Shown piece by piece: positions 7,533 to 12,098 of a stretch of 12,098 nt of DNA. How positions within the stretch are numbered: the first letter of the stretch is position 1; every line of letters begins with the position of its first letter. The stretch covers positions 1 through 12,098 of the forward strand of contig JABIQF010000195.1 of NCBI GenBank assembly GCA_018668095.1. Reading direction: 5' to 3'. The DNA comes from Cellvibrionales bacterium (lineage in GTDB: Bacteria > Pseudomonadota > Gammaproteobacteria > Pseudomonadales > UBA7434). The translations under genes were made by a program, and so were the position numbers. The notes beneath the pieces are model-generated. The model searched no databases and had not been told where the DNA came from. It worked only from the letters and a program-made list of their open reading frames with translations.

Positions 7533-7836
7533 ATATGAATGTTTGATTTGGCTTCCTTTTTAGGCTTTAACCTATAAGCATTTAGCTGAGGTATGTGCCT
7601 TTGTTAAATAATCGGAACAAAGGGAATGCAGGCGGTTAGAAATAAAAGGCTGATAATGGCTAATATTTTGAATGTCGTTTTTGGCATTGATGATTCCTTA
7701 TTATGCGATATATGGTGATAGCCGTTATTAATCATTGAAGGGTAGACTGTTATTTTTAATGAAAGCGGCTGCTCATTTCTTAGCTGTAATAATAAACTAT
7801 AATTCAGTTCTTTTGGATATAAAAATAAGCGTTGTT
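7533..7836. other. Intergenic region without a supported gene
   Basis: This stretch separates the plus-strand GFA gene from the end of the convergent minus-strand gene. I see stop-rich AT-biased sequence in all frames. The longest ORF with any start-site support is a 20-codon reading frame at 7656-7718, which has no recognisable product. No clear intrinsic terminator for the plus-strand genes is visible. Confidence 0.6.
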
Positions 7837-7871
7837 AAAAAAACCGGATAGGGGCTTTCCCAATCCGGTTT
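7837..7871 (-). terminator. Intrinsic terminator of the alpha-PFT-like gene
   Basis: Read on the minus strand, AAACCGGAT (7871-7863) and ATCCGGTTT (7849-7841) form a perfect 9-bp stem, with a smaller GGG/CCC pairing possible in the loop. A run of seven T (7843-7837) follows directly. It lies 32 bases past the stop codon of the minus-strand gene, as expected for a rho-independent terminator. Confidence 0.88.
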
Positions 7872-7903
7872 GAATAGACATACCTTTTTTATCATTTATT
7901 CGA

Positions 7904-9088
7904 TTAAGCCGCTCTTGAGGCTCTCATATTTTGTACTTGGTTGTAGTACTTAATAATGTCGGTGGTTTTACCGTTATCCGTCGCGGTTTTAACTTCGGCT
8001 GACGTCATTCCTACCGTATATTGAGCGTCATTCACATTTAATGTGATGTTGAGATCACCGGCTTGTTTGTAGGTGGCTGCCCACTCTGTGATGGCATCAT
8101 CAAGGTCAAGCGCTACCTTACCGAAATCAGCGGTGGCGGTATCAGACAAGGCATCTTTGATATCGGTTATTGCTAAGTTGACATCACTCTCAAGGATTTG
8201 CCACTCTGCCAATATTGCTTTCAGGTTGGCTTCTATCTCATCTGTCTGAGTGGCCATTGCTGCATAGTTAGTTGCCAAAATATGCAGCGTTGCTACATCT
8301 GCAGTTATGCCCGTTATTTTATTTTGATCATCGACAATAGCTTTTTTATCGGCAACAATTTTTTCTCCGTCAATGGCGATATACGTGGTTGCTACTGCAA
8401 CAATAGGTCCCAATACTAACCAGACTATTGCGCCTTCTGGCCATGCCGCAATCGTTGCAAGGGTGCCTAAGCTTAATGCTGCGGCATCGGCAATGCCGAG
8501 GGCTACCAGTGATGCAGTCAGACTTTTTATCTCGTCATTAAAAGCCTGAATATCTGACTGTAACTTAACAATTTCTGCTTCGTCAGCTTTAGCATCAGAC
8601 GAGGATTTAGTCGCAATGGTTTGCAGTTCAGTTGCGAGGTTAGGCAATATATCTTTGAATTCCTGTATCGCTGTTAGCGCGCCGGCTATAAATGTCACCA
8701 CTAAGCTGAATTGGCTATTCACATTGTTAAGATCGGTCTTTAATGTCGATAAAGCGATAGGGTCACTCGGATTTTTAATCAATTTTTGCGCCTGTGTTTT
8801 CGCATCGTTAAGCAATAAGTTAATAGTAGGGTTATAACTTCTTACTTCATCAGGCACGTTTAATAAGCGAGCCATGACATTGTTTACCCAGTTAAGTGCA
8901 TCGGCATCGGCTTTTTCATAAGCAGCAACAAATTCATTCCAATCGGGCGGGTTAGTATTAAGCGTGGGTAACGTTGAAGACAGTACACTCGTGATTAAAG
9001 TATTAACCGCAATAACATTCGTTTTGTACGCAGATTGTTCGACGGCAAGAGATAGAGTATTTTTACTAAAAGCATTTGCAAGAGCCAT
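7904..9088 (-). CDS. Putative alpha-pore-forming toxin-like protein (ClyA/HBL/MakA superfamily)
   Basis: I do not recognise a specific family member, but the architecture is distinctive. The 394-residue protein is almost entirely predicted helix, has no cysteine, and has long amphipathic heptad-like stretches at about 85-190 and 240-345. Between them lies one hydrophobic block at 192-239 that could form two membrane helices around a WPEGA turn (216-220). Long helices flanking a central hydrophobic hairpin are the plan of ClyA, HBL/Nhe components and Vibrio MakA. There is no classical signal peptide, as in several of these toxins. Translation starts at 9088, seven bases after a strong GGAGGA (9101-9096). 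The gene stands alone, with a terminator behind it and no partner component in the window. A non-toxin membrane-remodelling protein is the main alternative. Confidence 0.6.
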   Translation of the reverse strand: MALANAFSKNTLSLAVEQSAYKTNVIAVNTLITSVLSSTLPTLNTNPPDWNEFVAAYEKADADALNWVNNVMARLLNVPDEVRSYNPTINLLLNDAKTQAQKLIKNPSDPIALSTLKTDLNNVNSQFSLVVTFIAGALTAIQEFKDILPNLATELQTIATKSSSDAKADEAEIVKLQSDIQAFNDEIKSLTASLVALGIADAAALSLGTLATIAAWPEGAIVWLVLGPIVAVATTYIAIDGEKIVADKKAIVDDQNKITGITADVATLHILATNYAAMATQTDEIEANLKAILAEWQILESDVNLAITDIKDALSDTATADFGKVALDLDDAITEWAATYKQAGDLNITLNVNDAQYTVGMTSAEVKTATDNGKTTDIIKYYNQVQNMRASRAA

Positions 9089-9402
9089 GATGGCATCCTC
9101 CGTGATAAAAATTAATGAAAAGAAAAATCACTTCTTCAGTTTGAAGTAATTATTTAAGGCTAGTGCTGAATGCTTTTTGCGCAAGGCTGAGTGATAGAGT
9201 TAGATTAGTTTTATCTTACTGTCTCGCTATGGTGGGTGCTGCTTCACAATTCAATGTCATGTCAACGTTCGCCCAGTTATAAGGCAGAAGTTTGCTTATG
9301 CGAAGCGCTAATAAAGCTAACTAAAATGGTTGTCTGCGAAGTAATATCTAACGAATTTAATATGCCTTCTAACGATAATGAAGTGTTGTAAAGGTTGAAA
9401 GT
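9089..9402. other. Upstream region of the minus-strand gene
   Basis: This region must hold the promoter of the alpha-PFT-like gene. On the minus strand there is a TTGACA-like hexamer in the sequence around 9262-9267, but no convincing -10 at the right distance. A short hairpin (ACTTC 9130-9134, GAAGT 9143-9147, with three further pairs after a mismatch) falls in the presumed 5' leader. No ORF with a product is visible. Confidence 0.4.
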
Positions 9403-9543
9403 TTGCCGTTTCTGATTTTAATGTTTGTGCAGTCGGGCTCTCTTTTATTAGTGGGAGGATGGCTTCTGGGTTGGTTGGGATATGACGGCTGGGAAGGGTG
9501 GCTAGATGATGTATTCAAATTGAAAATTGCAGTGTCTATTTAA
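9403..9543 (+). CDS. Possible small Trp-rich membrane protein (46 aa)
   Basis: A TTG at 9403 sits eight bases after AAAGG (9390-9394) and opens a 46-codon frame ending at TAA 9541-9543; an ATG at 9421 would give 40 residues. The product begins with a hydrophobic segment (LPFLILMFVQSGSLLLVG), continues with a tryptophan- and glycine-rich motif with W at four places in GGWLLGWLGYDGWEGWLDD, and ends with a short basic tail. This fits a single-pass membrane microprotein, but I do not recognise a family. It could equally be chance coding in a non-coding region or a remnant of a larger gene. Confidence 0.3.
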   Translation: MPFLILMFVQSGSLLLVGGWLLGWLGYDGWEGWLDDVFKLKIAVSI

Positions 9544-9555
9544 TAGGGCTAATGC

Positions 9556-9607
9556 AGCTGCTTAGTTGAGCTGCTTAGAATGACTGTTAAGAGTGACTAT
9601 TAATAGT
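9556..9607. repeat. Short direct repeat and 12-bp palindrome
   Basis: AGCTGCTTAG occurs twice, at 9556-9565 and 9569-9578. A perfect palindrome, ACTATTAATAGT, lies at 9596-9607. They follow the stop of the small Trp-rich ORF. The role is unknown. Confidence 0.5.
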
Positions 9608-9789
9608 GACGACTCTCCCAATAAGGCTTTAAAAATGACGTTGAGTTGTTTTTTAGCCGTTGTCGAGTTGAAAGGCAGTGGTTAAGTCTTTACTGCTTAA
9701 AGGGGTAGGCTGATTTTATTATTGATATAGGGTCTCATTTTTTCCAATTGATCGACTCATTCTGCTTCTCAGGCGTTTATATGTCCTCC

Positions 9790-9803
9790 CTAAAGCGCTT
9801 TAG
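9790..9803. repeat. Perfect 14-bp palindrome
   Basis: CTAAAGCGCTTTAG is fully self-complementary, with no spacer. It resembles a dimeric regulator site, and 33 bases further on an inverted repeat (ATAAGGT 9836-9842, ACCTTAT 9855-9861) follows. No gene start is close, so an operator function is speculative. Confidence 0.5.
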
Positions 9804-10171
9804 CGTATAAAAATCGCTGGTTAGCAGTATTTGATATAAGGTTTTTTGCATAATACCTTATCGATAAATGAGAGGGCTCAATTCCTCTTTAGCTTAGTAT
9901 CATGTGTTGTTATTCCTGTTTTGTTAGCGATGTTAGTGGCGGCTTAGTATATAGGCCATAAAATTGACGTTTTATGATGAAAAAGTACGCATTTGAAATT
10001 CTTATTCACAGTTTTTTTACATTGGCAAGTTTTTTTTGTTTATTAGTTTTTAGTAATATATTTTAGGAAAAGCGCGTAAGTCATTGATTTTTAAAATCTA
10101 TAGGGTGGTTAAAAAACAATCAATCTGTCTTTTGGCTTATAGGTAAAGGATTCTTAGGCTAAGTTTGAGAG

Positions 10172-10206
10172 TTGTCCACTAAGTTATCCACAGAATCTGT
10201 GGATAG
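10172..10206. promoter_or_regulatory. Cluster of DnaA boxes
   Basis: A perfect DnaA box, TTATCCACA, lies at 10184-10192. It is followed by an inverted near-perfect box, TGTGGATAG, at 10198-10206. Together they make a 9-bp inverted repeat (TATCCACAG, spacer AAT, CTGTGGATA). A weaker box, TTGTCCACT, lies at 10172-10180. Long A/T runs begin about 40 bases on. The arrangement suggests DnaA binding for regulation, titration or replication initiation. Confidence 0.55.
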
Positions 10207-10498
10207 GAATTCGTTGCTCTTCTCCAGCAATGAGGATACATCCAGTCTTTTTTAAAAAAATCGATTGATTGCCATCCAATATTTACTGATTCGTGAAAAA
10301 AAATCTTAAAATATTTGAGTTTTTCTTAATAGTCATTTTGTGTATCAAAAAAAATCTAACGAAAAACATATGGTTTGTTTTTGTTTTTTTAAGATACGTT
10401 TTTTATATTACTTCCTTTCTCAATGGTTATGCTTTTTAGTTTATCTTTTTCATTGATTAATCACTCCGTAGAGATAAACGGCAAAGACAGCTGTTGCT

Positions 10499-10504
10499 TA
10501 TAAT
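10499..10504 (+). promoter_or_regulatory. Candidate -10 element upstream of the dUTPase gene
   Basis: A perfect TATAAT, preceded by TTGCT, lies about 130 bases before the dUTPase ATG. No good -35 is seen 16-18 bases upstream. If used, the transcript would include the 24-codon ORF at 10544. Confidence 0.35.
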
Positions 10505-10543
10505 GGTTTAATTGCATGCGTGGAATGTCATTAAGGTAAATGA

Positions 10544-10618
10544 ATGACAGCAGCTATTAAAGCCAAGCCGATAATAGACAAATCAAGCGCCGATGAGGTG
10601 CTTTTAACTCTTAAATAG
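10544..10618 (+). CDS. Possible 24-aa leader ORF before the dUTPase gene
   Basis: ATG 10544 is preceded by AAGG at 10533-10536 with a seven-base spacing, better than the ribosome binding site of the dUTPase gene itself. The frame ends at TAG 10616-10618, 23 bases before the dUTPase start. The peptide begins MTAAIKAKPIIDK and ends in LLTLK; I recognise no family. It may be a leader peptide, a small protein or chance. Confidence 0.35.
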   Translation: MTAAIKAKPIIDKSSADEVLLTLK

Positions 10619-10641
10619 ATTCAATAGAGAAGCGACTGATT

Positions 10642-11265
10642 ATGCGTCAAAAATTACTGACCATGCTGGCTATGCAAGACAGCATGAATACCAAGGTTCA
10701 CCCTGAATGGATTACTCAGAATTACGAATGGTACCGCGCTGTTTGGATTGAGTGTGGTGAGTTGATGGATCATCAGGGCTATAAATGGTGGAAAAAGCAG
10801 GTGCCTGATAGTGAACAGGTGAAGCTTGAGATCATTGATATCTGGCATTTTGGTATGAGCGCGATGTTTAGTGATCATGCAGATCAAGAAGCCATTGCTG
10901 ATAGCATTTTGGCCGAGTGGGAAGGTATTGAGAGTGAAGGCATGGATGTACATGCGGCTACCGAGGCTTTATCAACTTGGTGTTTGTTGAATAAGGGTTT
11001 CTCTGCGGTACGCTTTTGGCAGCTTATGGACGCTGCGGAATTAGACTTTGAGACGCTATATGTCGCTTATGTCGGTAAAAACGTGCTTAATTTCTTCCGT
11101 CAAGATAATGGCTATAAAGACGGCTCATATATTAAAGAGTGGGATGGACGTGAAGACAATGAGCACTTGGTTGAATTGTCGGCGTCATTGGACAGTGAGA
11201 GCAGTGACTTTCGTGATGAGCTCTATAATGCTTTGCAAGCTCGCTACCAATCACTTTGCGGTTAA
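10642..11265 (+). CDS. Dimeric all-alpha dUTP diphosphatase (dUTPase_2 family)
   Basis: The 207-residue protein matches the all-alpha NTP pyrophosphohydrolase type of dUTPase found in Campylobacter and trypanosomatids. It has the N-terminal QDSMNTKVHPEWI segment (12-24), the metal-binding ExxE of Glu37/Glu40 in WIECGELMDH, the ExxD of Glu63/Asp66 in EIIDIWHF, and the family's C-terminal nucleotide-contact region QDNGYKDG...KEWDGREDN at 154-173. It hydrolyses dUTP to dUMP and pyrophosphate, keeping uracil out of DNA and supplying dUMP for thymidylate synthesis. It is unrelated to the trimeric Dut enzyme. The ATG at 10642 follows an AGAGAAG purine stretch. A metallo-hydrolase gene lies 65 bases downstream and is probably cotranscribed. 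Confidence 0.9.
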   Translation: MRQKLLTMLAMQDSMNTKVHPEWITQNYEWYRAVWIECGELMDHQGYKWWKKQVPDSEQVKLEIIDIWHFGMSAMFSDHADQEAIADSILAEWEGIESEGMDVHAATEALSTWCLLNKGFSAVRFWQLMDAAELDFETLYVAYVGKNVLNFFRQDNGYKDGSYIKEWDGREDNEHLVELSASLDSESSDFRDELYNALQARYQSLCG

Positions 11266-11330
11266 TTTAGCCAGTGTTCTAAATAGCGGTTCATTTAATT
11301 TGTTAAGTCATTTACAAGGTCGAGTAGAAG

Positions 11331-11978
11331 ATGGTTGAGACTGAATATCCCGGTATGATTTTTGAGACATTCCCTGTGGGTCCTTTGCAGTGCAACTGCT
11401 GTGTCATTGGTGACCCGATTACAAAGAAGGCCGTAGTGATTGACCCCGGTGGTGATGCTCAAAAAATTCTAAATACGCTCAAGCAGCATGACTTAACGTT
11501 GGTTGATATTGTTCATACTCATGCTCATCTTGATCATATATTAGCGGCCGGTGAATTAAAGAAGGCGACAGGCGCCGATATTCATTTGCATCAAGAAGAT
11601 AAGATGCTTTGGGATATGGTCGAGCACCAATGCGCGCGCTTCAATGTACCAACGGTTACATTGCCTGATCCTGATCATTGGATTCAAGATGATAGCCATT
11701 TGTCGTGTTGCTCGGGTGTCGCTATTCATACGCCAGGACATACTCCCGGCTCGGTCAGTTTTTGGTTTGAGTCTCAGAAGTTATTAGTTGCTGGCGATAC
11801 TTTATTTAAACGCTCGGTAGGAAGGACTGATTTTCCTGGCGGTGACTTTGCGACGATTGAAAAATCGATACGCGAGCGGCTCTATACTTTGTGTGATGAT
11901 GCCACAGTGATTACTGGCCATGGCCCCTCAACCACAATAGCGGGAGAGCGAGCCGAGAATCCTTTTGTAAGTGATTGA
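11331..11978 (+). CDS. Metallo-beta-lactamase-fold hydrolase, glyoxalase II-like (YcbL type)
   Basis: The 215-residue protein starts with the FPVGPLQCNCCVIGDP motif typical of small YcbL-like glyoxalase II relatives. It has the metal-binding signature HAHLDH (His64, His66, Asp68, His69), His137 in TPGHTPGS, bridging Asp156 in VAGDTLF and His197 in TGHGPST. This set coordinates two metal ions (zinc, iron or manganese). Such enzymes hydrolyse thioesters such as S-lactoylglutathione, though YcbL homologues vary in activity. At 215 residues it lacks the longer C-terminal glutathione-binding helices of classical GloB. ATG 11331 is used with AAGG at 11314-11317; ATG 11355 is an alternative that would start at the conserved MIFETFPVGP. 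Confidence 0.92.
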   Translation: MVETEYPGMIFETFPVGPLQCNCCVIGDPITKKAVVIDPGGDAQKILNTLKQHDLTLVDIVHTHAHLDHILAAGELKKATGADIHLHQEDKMLWDMVEHQCARFNVPTVTLPDPDHWIQDDSHLSCCSGVAIHTPGHTPGSVSFWFESQKLLVAGDTLFKRSVGRTDFPGGDFATIEKSIRERLYTLCDDATVITGHGPSTTIAGERAENPFVSD

Positions 11979-12098
11979 TTTAAAATAAAATTTATTTATT
12001 TTTATTCCGGCCTTTTATTTTATCCACAGGCTAAGCTCACCATTATCACACCTATTTGATCGATATTTGATCAATCAAGGCTCAATATAGATAGACAC
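11979..12098. other. Non-coding tail with a perfect DnaA box
   Basis: The sequence after the hydrolase gene begins with A/T runs. It then has a perfect TTATCCACA at 12020-12028 and two GATC sites at about 12058-12075. No GC-rich terminator hairpin or gene start is seen. Confidence 0.5.

Larger units (their letters stand above)
9544..10543. other. AT-rich, gene-poor region with palindromes and DnaA boxes
   Basis: About 1 kb without a supported gene. The sequence is rich in A and T runs, most strongly at about 10240-10440, and stops interrupt every frame. It contains short direct and inverted repeats (listed separately), a pair of inverted DnaA boxes near 10190 and a possible promoter for the downstream dUTPase gene. 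No tRNA, CRISPR or insertion sequence is visible. Confidence 0.55.

Noticed and set aside
7656..7718. 20-codon ORF after the GFA gene, with AAAGG upstream
   Set aside because: Very short, no recognisable motif, and in AT-rich intergenic sequence where such frames occur by chance.
9902..9961. 19-codon Cys-rich ORF in the gene-poor region
   Set aside because: No ribosome binding site of note and no features beyond chance.
11985..12004. AT-only inverted repeat after the metallo-hydrolase gene
   Set aside because: No GC pairs in the stem; it does not meet the usual form of an intrinsic terminator.

Overview
The window looks like a chromosomal segment of a marine-type gammaproteobacterium with moderate to low GC. 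This placement is inferred from the style of the proteins (AcuI/YhdH, MFE-2-like SDR, all-alpha dUTPase, YcbL-like hydrolase). No rRNA or other phylogenetic marker is present.

Positions 1-7041 hold a plus-strand run of closely spaced acyl-CoA catabolism genes, probably one operon: the C-terminal part of a long acyl-CoA dehydrogenase, a MaoC-type enoyl-CoA hydratase, an SDR resembling the dehydrogenase domain of peroxisomal MFE-2, a thiolase, an APH-fold kinase broken by a one-base frameshift, a second acyl-CoA dehydrogenase of the ACAD10/11-LvaC type, and an AcuI/YhdH enoyl-CoA reductase. The first four make a complete beta-oxidation turn (dehydrogenation, hydration, oxidation, thiolysis), apparently through the D-3-hydroxyacyl route. 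The kinase and second dehydrogenase are a two-gene version of the ACAD10/ACAD11 fusion and of LvaA/LvaC. That pairing is known to phosphorylate 4-hydroxyacyl-CoA and convert it to 2-enoyl-CoA. The operon therefore may feed 4-hydroxy acids or lactones into beta-oxidation.

A small GFA-domain zinc protein (7155-7532) follows behind its own probable promoter. After a roughly 370-base gap comes a convergent minus-strand gene (9088-7904) with a strong ribosome binding site and a clear intrinsic terminator. Its cysteine-free, helical product with a central hydrophobic hairpin looks like a ClyA/HBL/MakA-type alpha-pore-forming protein.

From 9089 to about 10540 no substantial gene is visible. This AT-rich stretch holds a possible 46-residue Trp-rich membrane microprotein, several short perfect palindromes, and a pair of inverted DnaA boxes beside long A/T runs.

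From 10544 a possible 24-codon leader ORF precedes a dimeric all-alpha dUTPase (10642-11265) and a glyoxalase II-like metallo-beta-lactamase-fold hydrolase (11331-11978). The last 120 bases are non-coding and hold one more perfect DnaA box.
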